Assembly (NCBI GenBank): GCA_035289385.1
Contig: DATDXI010000045.1
Location: 1 to 6,380 of the forward strand
From: JACOZM01 sp035289385
GTDB lineage: Archaea; Nanobdellota; Nanobdellia; Woesearchaeales; GW2011-AR9
DNA: 6,380 bases
Direction of reading: 5' to 3'
This document shows, one piece after another, positions 1 to 5,740 of the stretch. The notes below the pieces were generated by a model, which saw only the letters and a list, made by a program, of their open reading frames with translations, had not been told where the DNA came from and ran no database searches. The position numbers and the translations under genes were made by a program. How positions within the stretch are numbered: position 1 is the stretch's first letter; each line of letters begins with the position of its first letter.

Positions 1-1020
1 TCCAGCCTTTTTCATCCTATCACTCAGAAAGCGAGCAGCAATTCCCGGATTGGCCATGACGCGCCGGTTCATATATGGTTCTCCGGCTCCTCGTTCCATC
101 TCCATAGGCATATACATCCTTACCGTTTCTCCGGCAGCTAAGGCTGGAGGCATGATACTGTCAGCAAAACTATACACTCCTTTTAATCCCTGTAATTCAT
201 ATTGTGTTTTTGGAACATTTCTCTTTTCAAGAATATCTTTCCTAATTTTTTCAACAAGCTTGGGATCATGTGTGGCAATGCCCACATGGTACTTTGCCTG
301 GAGAAGACGGTCTACAAGATAATACAATCTCACTTTTGCTTCCTTAACGCTGGAGACGGCAACATCCTTTGGCTCACGATAAATCCCACGGCAAGCACGG
401 ATAGTGGTCTCTTCCCGAGGAAGGGGATATGCTTGGTCAATGTACTTATCAAAGTCCCTACCAACATTTAAGGTACGATGAAGATAGGATTGGAGTACAA
501 TGTCTACATTTCTTCCATGGCTCCAAAAATCTGCTGCCAGTTCTAAGGTGACTTCTGTCCAGAGATGATCTTCCATGTCCACCGTTAAGGGGATATCATT
601 GAGGTCTGCAATATCCAAAACTAATTTGAGGTGTTGTTGTAATGCCTGTTGATCAATGCTTAATTGCCCGTTATACCTTTCGCTCGTGCTTATTGCGGAA
701 AGTTTTAGCGAAGCGGTAAAGGGGGAGCGAATTCCATGCTCATTGGCAGTTGGGAGATGGGCAACGCGTAATCTACCTAATGCTTCCAAGGCATTTTGAT
801 AGTGGAGAATGTTTCTTTCTGCATCTTCTTTTGTTTTTGCTTCTTCTCCAAGGATATCTAACGTTGAACAGATAGGCTGACCATGCTCTTGTAATCCCTG
901 AAGAAATAGTTGTTCAATCGCTTCTATCCCTTCATCTAAAGAATGTCCGGCTAAGTAAGGTTCTCCTAACAGTGCCAGCAATCCCATCTGCCGGAAAAGA
1001 AGGATGCTCTTTAAATGCAT
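1..1020 (-). CDS. Proline dehydrogenase (PRODH), 3' end cut by the window edge
   Basis: Flavoenzyme that oxidises L-proline to pyrroline-5-carboxylate, the first step of proline catabolism. The reading frame is open for 340 codons from ATG 1020 to the left edge with no stop. Family landmarks appear in order: the SLKLSA strand (K106), VDMED (D148), LQSYLHR (Q177), RACRGIYRE (R208, the FAD-contacting Arg of the usual RLVKGAY motif), IATHD (249-252), Y303 in MYMP, and Y316-x-x-R319-R320, the paired Arg that bind the proline carboxylate. Single-domain bacterial PRODHs have about 300 residues and end about 20 residues after the RR pair, so little is probably missing. No P5C dehydrogenase domain is visible. 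In-frame TAA and TGA codons lie just upstream, so ATG 1020 is the earliest start; Met12 is an alternative. No Shine-Dalgarno sequence is visible. Oddity: A323 sits where PRODHs usually have an active-site Glu. The family call is firm; activity is inferred. Confidence 0.9.
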   Translation of the reverse strand, partial: MHLKSILLFRQMGLLALLGEPYLAGHSLDEGIEAIEQLFLQGLQEHGQPICSTLDILGEEAKTKEDAERNILHYQNALEALGRLRVAHLPTANEHGIRSPFTASLKLSAISTSERYNGQLSIDQQALQQHLKLVLDIADLNDIPLTVDMEDHLWTEVTLELAADFWSHGRNVDIVLQSYLHRTLNVGRDFDKYIDQAYPLPREETTIRACRGIYREPKDVAVSSVKEAKVRLYYLVDRLLQAKYHVGIATHDPKLVEKIRKDILEKRNVPKTQYELQGLKGVYSFADSIMPPALAAGETVRMYMPMEMERGAGEPYMNRRVMANPGIAARFLSDRMKKAG

Positions 1021-1022
1021 AA

Positions 1023-1068
1023 TGGTAGCAGAATATCATTATTCTACCATATGGTCTTGATGCATCAA
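1023..1068. promoter_or_regulatory. Palindrome cluster between ftsY and the proline dehydrogenase gene
   Basis: Three dyads fill most of the 67-base gap. TGGTAG (1023-1028) pairs with CTACCA (1044-1049) and extends through AATA/TATT after a 3-base bulge. ACCATATGGT (1046-1055) is a perfect 10-bp palindrome. TTGATGCATCAA (1057-1068) is a perfect 12-bp palindrome. In the minus-strand reading they lie after the ftsY stop and immediately before the PRODH start. No strong TATA box is visible here; GAATAATGATAT (1044-1033, minus) is only a weak candidate. The function, whether operator, attenuator or ftsY 3' end, is inferred. Confidence 0.4.
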
Positions 1069-1087
1069 CTTATCCTTAGCCTATCCC

Positions 1088-2506
1088 TTAGAATCCTAAT
1101 CGCTGAAGCATCTTTTCCTTGTTAAATGGCTCAAGGTCTTCATATCTCTGCCCTACTCCTAGAAATAAGATCGGCTTTTTAATAACGTAAGAAATAGATA
1201 ATGGCGCTCCTCCTTTCTCATCAACATCGGCCTTAGTTAAGATCACCCCATCCTGTTCCACTACCTCATTAAAAGTTCTAGCTTGTTCGATACAGTCATT
1301 TCCGGTGATAGATTCACCGACGAAAATCTTTAGGTCTGGTTTCGCCACTTTGATCAGCTTTTTTAATTCTGCCATAAGATTCGTGTTGCTGTGCAGCCTT
1401 CCTGCCGTATCAATCAAAACGACATCAATCTTATTCTTCTCCGCATAACGAACAGCATCAAAGGCAACAGCAGCTGCATCTGAACCATAATCCTGCTTGA
1501 TGATTTTTACTCCCAATTTCTGGGCGTGCTCTTCCAATTGCTGGATAGCGGCGGCTCTAAAGGTATCGCAAGCAGCAAGAACGACAGTTTTTCCTTTGCT
1601 CTGGAGATATTTTGTTACTTTGGCAATAGATGTTGTTTTTCCCGCACCATTGATGCCAAAGAAAGCGATGACAAAAGGTTTTTTGTCCTTGATTTTGGAT
1701 AGGAGATCGATGCTAGCAACATCAAGGATTTCAGACAAGGTTTGCCGTAACGTCTCTTCGATCTTGCTTTCAACATCTCTAGGCAAAGGCTTGTCAACAA
1801 GTTCTTTTTTCAAGTCTTCTTTTATTTTTTCAATCACTTCAACGGAAACGTTATTCTCTAGCAAGGTAACCTCTAAGTCCCAAAAGAGTTCATTGAATTT
1901 TTCTGCAGAGATAGTTTTTGTGGTAAAAGCCTGTTTTATCTTGGAGAAGAATGATTTTTTTTCCGGTTCTTTCTGTTCTTCCTGTTCTTCGATGTGTGGT
2001 TGCTGTTCTTTTTTGGCAGGTTCTTTTTCTTCTTCAAGAGCAGCCTTTTCTTCCAATGCTTCGTTGATAAGACCTTCGTCATCACGGTTAGGAGCTGATT
2101 CTTGAAGTGAATCTTCGTCCTCTTTTTTGGAAAGGACCGTAGTTTCCTTTTTCTTCTGTTCTTTTTCCTGTCTTTCTTCTTTTTTTGGAAGAGGGTATTC
2201 TTTGGAAGGTACTATTTTCCTCTCCTCTCTTTTCTCTTGCTTCCTTCTTTCTTCTTTCTTCTTTACTTCCTGAACAGGCTTTTCAACCTTCTTCTCGGTA
2301 TCTTTTTTTATTTCTTTCTGATCTTCCTTAATCGATTCCAGGAGAAGGTCTTCTGCAGAGGGTTTTCGAGGTGATGCTTTAGGAGTATTAGCCACAACGG
2401 TTTTTGGAGCAACTATTTCTGCTGTCTTTTCTTCAGCTTCTTCAACCGTTTTCCTAGAAAAAATAGAGAGTCTCTCTTTCAGTTTTTCTTTAAGCTTGGC
2501 AAACAT
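1088..2506 (-). CDS. ftsY: Signal recognition particle receptor FtsY with a long charged N-terminal region
   Basis: SRP-family GTPase that docks the SRP54-ribosome complex at the cytoplasmic membrane for co-translational targeting. Counting from ATG 2506 (472 residues), a short basic amphipathic start (MFAKLKEKLKERL) is followed by a Lys/Glu-rich, low-complexity region to about residue 183. The helical N domain follows (about 184-270), beginning KSFFSKIKQAF. The NG GTPase core has the P-loop GINGAGKT (284-291), DTFRAAA (314-320), DTAGR (366-370), ITGND (400-404), TKAD (424-427) and the closing GVGQRYEDL from 450. All GTP-binding motifs are intact. An ATG at 2512 would add two residues, overlap the prefoldin stop as ATGA, and sit only 2 bases from GGAG; ATG 2506 has 8-base spacing and is preferred. 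It is probably translated from the prefoldin transcript. The core call is near certain; membrane association of the N-terminus is inferred from the family. Confidence 0.96.
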   Translation of the reverse strand: MFAKLKEKLKERLSIFSRKTVEEAEEKTAEIVAPKTVVANTPKASPRKPSAEDLLLESIKEDQKEIKKDTEKKVEKPVQEVKKKEERRKQEKREERKIVPSKEYPLPKKEERQEKEQKKKETTVLSKKEDEDSLQESAPNRDDEGLINEALEEKAALEEEKEPAKKEQQPHIEEQEEQKEPEKKSFFSKIKQAFTTKTISAEKFNELFWDLEVTLLENNVSVEVIEKIKEDLKKELVDKPLPRDVESKIEETLRQTLSEILDVASIDLLSKIKDKKPFVIAFFGINGAGKTTSIAKVTKYLQSKGKTVVLAACDTFRAAAIQQLEEHAQKLGVKIIKQDYGSDAAAVAFDAVRYAEKNKIDVVLIDTAGRLHSNTNLMAELKKLIKVAKPDLKIFVGESITGNDCIEQARTFNEVVEQDGVILTKADVDEKGGAPLSISYVIKKPILFLGVGQRYEDLEPFNKEKMLQRLGF

Positions 2507-2508
2507 GA

Positions 2509-2931
2509 TCATTTCTCCAAGTGTTGTTCAACTTGCTGATAGATGGCTAGCGCCTGACCTTGCATCTCCTGCATGATCGATTCCAACTGCACAATCTTCA
2601 GAGATAATTCCTTTTTTTGCTCTTCGATAAGCCCAATGACCTCATCAACGGTTTTAACAACAACCGTATCAGCTCCAATATTGACTAACAAGTTCTCTCG
2701 ATCTCGCAATTCTACTTTCATGAAGATGCCATCTGCCAGAGGTGCAAGAATCTCTGTCTTCTCTTTTGTTGTTTTAATCTCTTCCAGTGATTCCTTAGTT
2801 ACTGCCAATTCAGCATTTCGCTCATTCATCAGTTCAGCTTGCTGGGAGAGCTGTTCCAGATGTTCCTGGATCTGCTTGAAATGGTGGTATTTCTGCTGTA
2901 ATTCTTCTTCATTCATGTCCTTTTTAGCCAT
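2509..2931 (-). CDS. pfdA: Prefoldin alpha subunit (GimC)
   Basis: Small chaperone subunit that forms the alpha2-beta4 jellyfish-shaped prefoldin hexamer, which captures unfolded proteins and hands them to the group II chaperonin in the cytoplasm. The 140-residue length suits an archaeal alpha subunit. The layout is an N-terminal coiled-coil helix (about 5-58), a central beta-hairpin block (ILAPLADGIFMKVELRD, then LLVNIGADTVVVKTVDEVIGLI, about 61-102) and a C-terminal coiled-coil helix (about 103-140). The start MAKKDMNEEE is chosen because ATG 2931 lies about 25 bases after a good TATA box; longer in-frame extensions would cross that promoter and add unrelated sequence. It overlaps the upstream ftsY ATG. 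Prefoldin alpha next to ftsY is a recurrent archaeal arrangement, but the ribosomal-protein/eIF6 genes often found before it are absent here. Confidence 0.93.
   Translation of the reverse strand: MAKKDMNEEELQQKYHHFKQIQEHLEQLSQQAELMNERNAELAVTKESLEEIKTTKEKTEILAPLADGIFMKVELRDRENLLVNIGADTVVVKTVDEVIGLIEEQKKELSLKIVQLESIMQEMQGQALAIYQQVEQHLEK
2515..2518 (-). promoter_or_regulatory. Shine-Dalgarno-like GGAG for ftsY
   Basis: The minus-strand sequence TTGGAGAAATGATCATG lies inside the last codons of the prefoldin gene. GGAG is 8 bases before ATG 2506 and 2 bases before ATG 2512. This supports the downstream start and coupled translation of an internal operon gene. The first genes of transcription units in this window lack a comparable site. 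Confidence 0.5.
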
Positions 2932-2951
2932 AGAAGGAAAGTACAAGGGGG

Positions 2952-2960
2952 CTTTTATAA
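2952..2960 (-). promoter_or_regulatory. TATA box for pfdA-ftsY
   Basis: Minus-strand TTATAAAAG is preceded by an A-rich BRE-like AAAAACC (2967-2961). The box centre is about 25 bases before ATG 2931, the normal TATA-to-start-site distance in archaea. The transcript is therefore predicted to begin at or within a base or two of the start codon (leaderless). No Shine-Dalgarno is needed or seen. Confidence 0.7.
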
Positions 2961-2993
2961 GGTTTTTGGGGGATATTTGTGGTATACTGTATC

Positions 2994-3003
2994 TTAAATA
3001 TAT
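2994..3003 (+). promoter_or_regulatory. TATA-like box for the PRPP-synthetase-like gene
   Basis: TTAAATATAT fits an archaeal TATA box and would place the start site near 3025, giving a 5' leader of roughly 28 bases. A second, weaker candidate, GATAAATA (3023-3030), is centred about 27 bases before ATG 3054 and would give a leaderless transcript like its neighbours. The sequence alone does not decide between them. GGTATA (2981-2986) and TATACC (3001-3006) form a short dyad around the first box. Confidence 0.45.
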
Positions 3004-3012
3004 ACCTGAAAA

Positions 3013-3052
3013 AGCAGAAAAAGATAAATAGGACTTCTGCTGTTGAGCAGAA
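3013..3052. repeat. AGCAGAA / TTCTGCT / AGCAGAA repeat triad before the PRPP-synthetase-like gene
   Basis: AGCAGAA occurs at 3013-3019 and again at 3046-3052, exactly 33 bases apart, and its exact inverse TTCTGCT lies between at 3035-3041. The inner pair forms a 7-bp stem with a GTTG loop that ends one base before ATG 3054. The middle copy could instead pair with the upstream copy, so the two stems are mutually exclusive. This could be a protein operator on DNA or, if the transcript starts near 3025, a hairpin at the start codon. Only the repeat itself is seen directly; regulation is inferred. Confidence 0.5.
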
Positions 3053-3053
3053 C

Positions 3054-4451
3054 ATGTCCCTTGCCTTGATGCCCCATCTTTCTCATTACCGTTTGGGCGA
3101 TGGTCCAGTTCCATTAGAAGATAGAGTTGTGGTTGCTGACCGTGGCTATGCTTTAGACGCTCGACGGGTAGCTCAGCACGTCGGCTTAAGCGGCTCTTCA
3201 CCGGATTTACTGTTGACGGTGAGAGAATGGTCTGATGGCGAAGTGACGCCGACATTTAAACTTCAGTCTTTTGACCGTTTTAGAGCAGGCTATGCTTCTG
3301 CTGATGACCAGCCTCAATATGGTTACGGCTTACGGGGGAAAGTAGTCTATTTGGTCCATAATCTGACGGGAGATTATACCCCTCAGGATTTAGCAACGAA
3401 GCTGGGGCAGATAGCTTTTACTGCGAAATATCAAGGTGCTGAAGCTGTCGTTGTTTTAGCGTATACCTTAAATTATAGTGCTCAAGAGCGTGGTGTCCAT
3501 GACGTTGGGCATACGCGGATGCAGGGAGAAAAAGATAGGAAGAGATATGATGGGCAGGCGCCATTATTAGCACAGCATCTGATCATGTTGTTGAATTCCG
3601 GTGTTGATGCTATTGTTACTCCCCATAACCATTCTCCTACGGATGTCTATCGTTGGATAAGCACAATCAATGATCATTATGAGCCTATGTCTCGTGCTGC
3701 TGTTGCCAGTGGCTCGACGATGAGATATCAATTGAAATTTGCTCATGTTGACCTTGCTCCCGTCCTTTCTGCCATGCTCCTTCAGTTTGGAGAGAAGAAT
3801 TTTGGATTAGATCTTTCGGATGGTGGACGAAATTTGGTGTTTATGGGTCCAGATGCGGGAATAGAATATTTCGTCAATGCCGTTCATGGTACTATTGGTT
3901 TACCAAATGCTTCAAAAGCGATCTTGAATAAAGTTAGGGCTGCCGATGGTACAAATATTGAGGAATTAGTGTTAGCTTCCTCTTATGGTCTTGAACTCAG
4001 CAGGGGGATTGATGGGATGGATGTTGTTGTTGTTGATGATGTTATTCGTTCAGCAGGAACGGTAAGAAGTAACATTAGTGCAATCAGAGGAAATCCTGCT
4101 GCCAATCTTCGTGTAAATATTCCGGGAAGACCCAGAAAAGTGCTGGTTTATGCTTCCCGAAGCAATCTGGAAGCAACGGCCTTAAGCGTTCTGCAGGATC
4201 CGGCAATCGACCATCTTGTTCTGACAAATGCCGATGATCGCGCTGTTGAACGGTTGAAGCCGTTAGCTGGCTGTTCACAAGTTCTCTTCATCAACTTTGT
4301 CATGGCTCAGGCAGCTCGTGCCTTAGAAGAAGGAAAAGATCCTAACGATGTTTTAACTACAAGATATATCCAAGAACATAATCTGTTATATCTTTGGCAG
4401 CATGAAGGGCATCCTCTCCATCCACGGACAGGAAGAGGAGGGATTGTTTAG
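3054..4451 (+). CDS. Divergent ribose-phosphate pyrophosphokinase (PRPP synthetase)-like protein
   Basis: Resembles PRPP synthetase, which transfers diphosphate from ATP to ribose-5-phosphate to make PRPP for nucleotide, His and Trp synthesis. Of its 465 residues, family landmarks appear in order: SDGEV (60-64), LAYTLNYSAQER (135-146, matching the usual PYFGYARQDR), VTPHNHSP (188-195, the DLH region), MGPDAG (264-269), NKVR (292-295, preserving the Lys-x-Arg of the catalytic loop) and the PRPP-binding loop VVVVDDVIRSAGT (324-336). The C-terminal part keeps the second-domain pattern (VLVYASRSN, HLVLTNADD). Classical enzymes have about 285-320 residues; the extra length is an N-terminal stretch, insertions around 65-90 and 195-260, and a C-terminal tail from about 430. 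An in-frame ATG at 2979 would add 25 residues that cross the promoter and repeats, so ATG 3054 is chosen. The stop TAG is followed at once by a second TAG. The family is well supported; substrate specificity is uncertain. Confidence 0.8.
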   Translation: MSLALMPHLSHYRLGDGPVPLEDRVVVADRGYALDARRVAQHVGLSGSSPDLLLTVREWSDGEVTPTFKLQSFDRFRAGYASADDQPQYGYGLRGKVVYLVHNLTGDYTPQDLATKLGQIAFTAKYQGAEAVVVLAYTLNYSAQERGVHDVGHTRMQGEKDRKRYDGQAPLLAQHLIMLLNSGVDAIVTPHNHSPTDVYRWISTINDHYEPMSRAAVASGSTMRYQLKFAHVDLAPVLSAMLLQFGEKNFGLDLSDGGRNLVFMGPDAGIEYFVNAVHGTIGLPNASKAILNKVRAADGTNIEELVLASSYGLELSRGIDGMDVVVVDDVIRSAGTVRSNISAIRGNPAANLRVNIPGRPRKVLVYASRSNLEATALSVLQDPAIDHLVLTNADDRAVERLKPLAGCSQVLFINFVMAQAARALEEGKDPNDVLTTRYIQEHNLLYLWQHEGHPLHPRTGRGGIV

Positions 4452-4527
4452 TAGGCAGGGATTGTTTCTGATAACTAGAATTTATAGAATTTATAGAATC
4501 TCATAACCCCAATCATAATCCCCTGAT
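4452..4527. repeat. Convergent intergenic gap with a 9-bp tandem repeat
   Basis: This is the 3' gap between two converging genes. TAGAATTTA repeats in tandem about 2.8 times at 4476-4500, ending TAGAATC. GGGATTGTTT, at the end of the upstream gene (4440-4449), recurs at 4458-4467. No long T-run or strong GC hairpin marks an obvious terminator on either strand. Both transcripts probably end in this AT-rich stretch, which is inference from gene orientation. Confidence 0.45.
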
Positions 4528-5649
4528 TCACTCATAAAAGCTTAATTCTGCCGTCTTTTCATCAGTGAATATTTTCTGCTTTTCTTTCGGTAAGCTGTCC
4601 AGTGTACCTTTTCCAGAAATTCCTACTTGAGGTGTGTTTTTTAGATAATCATCAACAGCAAACTTTTCTCCGGAGTTCACTAACTCATGCCATCTCTTAA
4701 AATCGATCCACGTCTTCCATGTTCCGTTAACTTTAAATTTCTTTTTGGCGAACATCACTACTCGTGATGGGATATGTTCAGAAACAAGTTCATAATTGTC
4801 CAGCCGTTTTGCCAATGCTTTAGAGAAGTTGACGACTTCCTCATGGAGAGGCATATTCTCTCTTTGTAATCGTTCTTTTGATTCCCCGACATGCATGTAA
4901 GCTTTCACTTCAATAAAATCCGTATTTGACCTATTGATCAATTCAGCATATTCTTCAAAGCCAACATCATTGATGCCTTTGATGATGGTTAACCTTACGC
5001 ATGTTCGATCTTTCCGTTGCGCTAAAGCATCAAGTGATGCCAAGAATCGTTCCCAGAAGTCTGAAAACAAAGGTAAATCTACTTGTTTCATCAGCTCCTT
5101 ATTGGGAGCATCCATACTGACGTAGAGTTGTGTGACTGGCGCTAAATCCTGAATCTGTTCAGGATACTGGCCATTGGTTACGATAAAAGTTGAAATCCCT
5201 TCTTTGTTGAATCTCCGCAGCAGCTCATTCATCTTGGGATAGATGATCGGTTCTCCTGTCAATGACAAGGCAACATGCTTGATATGCTTTGAGCCGGCAT
5301 ACAATGCTTTATTTGCTGATGCTGAACCATTAAATCCGACGAGCAGGGAATGATGCGCTTCCACGCTTTTTTCAAATATTTTCTGGGGATCATCAACCTC
5401 CCATTTCCATTCTTTTGATACAGGAGCTTTATATCCACGCCAGCAGAAGGTACAGCGATTGGCGCAGCTGATAGAAGTGGTCATCTGCATGCATTGGTGA
5501 GACATGATGCCATAGAATTTGAGCTTATAACAGCCTCCCGTTCCCCGGATCATGTTTTTTGTCCAGCCGCAGGTCTTGACCGCGGAATGGCTGCCGACAA
5601 TACGATAATGCTGGTTTTCCAGTTCTGCTTTTGCTGCGGGAGTTAACAT
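4528..5649 (-). CDS. taw1: tRNA-Phe 4-demethylwyosine synthase (TYW1/Taw1)
   Basis: Radical SAM enzyme that condenses N1-methylguanosine-37 of tRNA-Phe with two carbons of pyruvate to build the tricyclic 4-demethylwyosine, the committed step of wyosine synthesis. The 373-residue protein has the radical SAM CxxxCxxC at C62/C66/C69 (CANRCTFCWR). C27, C40 and C53 have the 13-residue spacing known for the second [4Fe-4S] cluster of archaeal TYW1. K42, two residues after C40, matches the lysine proposed to form a Schiff base with pyruvate. Further landmarks are SLTGEP (129-134), VTNGQYPEQ and YVSMDAP. The C-terminal third is the wyosine-family region (VMFAKKKF, NGTWKTWIDFKRW). It lacks the flavodoxin domain of eukaryotic TYW1, as expected in archaea. 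ATG 5649 is supported by a TATA box about 26 bases upstream. It is transcribed alone, divergent from the lipoprotein-like gene. No other wyosine gene is in the window. Confidence 0.96.
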   Translation of the reverse strand: MLTPAAKAELENQHYRIVGSHSAVKTCGWTKNMIRGTGGCYKLKFYGIMSHQCMQMTTSISCANRCTFCWRGYKAPVSKEWKWEVDDPQKIFEKSVEAHHSLLVGFNGSASANKALYAGSKHIKHVALSLTGEPIIYPKMNELLRRFNKEGISTFIVTNGQYPEQIQDLAPVTQLYVSMDAPNKELMKQVDLPLFSDFWERFLASLDALAQRKDRTCVRLTIIKGINDVGFEEYAELINRSNTDFIEVKAYMHVGESKERLQRENMPLHEEVVNFSKALAKRLDNYELVSEHIPSRVVMFAKKKFKVNGTWKTWIDFKRWHELVNSGEKFAVDDYLKNTPQVGISGKGTLDSLPKEKQKIFTDEKTAELSFYE

Positions 5650-5670
5650 GAATTTATGATTTTACAGTTG

Positions 5671-5680
5671 ATTTAAAAAG
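5671..5680 (-). promoter_or_regulatory. TATA box for taw1
   Basis: Minus-strand CTTTTTAAAT is centred about 26 bases before ATG 5649. This spacing predicts a leaderless or nearly leaderless transcript, and no Shine-Dalgarno is visible between the box and the ATG. It supports the chosen start. Confidence 0.6.
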
Positions 5681-5711
5681 CTTTTGAGGTATTTCAATTA
5701 GGAAGGTAAAT

Positions 5712-5720
5712 TTTATAAAA
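5712..5720 (+). promoter_or_regulatory. TATA box for the polyserine protein gene
   Basis: TTTATAAAA is centred about 25 bases before ATG 5741 and is preceded by GGTAAAT. It is the clearest archaeal TATA box in the window and again predicts a leaderless transcript. It supports the small downstream reading frame as a real, expressed gene. Confidence 0.68.
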
Positions 5721-5740
5721 AAAGCCCCTAGAAAAGATAA

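Noticed and set aside
50..471. Two overlapping plus-strand frames of about 90 codons
   Set aside because: Both are antisense shadows of the proline dehydrogenase frame, which has clear family motifs throughout.
1497..2105. 202-codon plus-strand reading frame opposite ftsY
   Set aside because: It is the antisense of a confidently identified FtsY. Its Ser/Phe-rich sequence is the mirror of Lys/Glu-rich coding, and it has no promoter or recognisable domain.
1900..2400. T/C-rich low-complexity stretch as a possible non-coding or repeat element
   Set aside because: It is fully explained by Lys (AAA/AAG) and Glu (GAA/GAG) codons of the FtsY charged region on the minus strand.
2981..3006. GGTATA...TATACC dyad around the TATA-like box
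   Set aside because: Six-base arms with a 14-base spacer in AT-rich DNA are expected by chance, so this is only noted alongside the promoter.
2979..3053. 25-codon upstream extension of the PRPP-synthetase-like gene
   Set aside because: The stretch holds both TATA candidates and the repeat triad, and the encoded residues look like translated non-coding sequence.
2932..3255. In-frame 5' extension of the prefoldin gene
   Set aside because: It would run through the TATA box and the divergent promoter region into the antisense of the PRPP-synthetase-like gene. The added residues do not resemble prefoldin, and the 140-residue form has the normal length.
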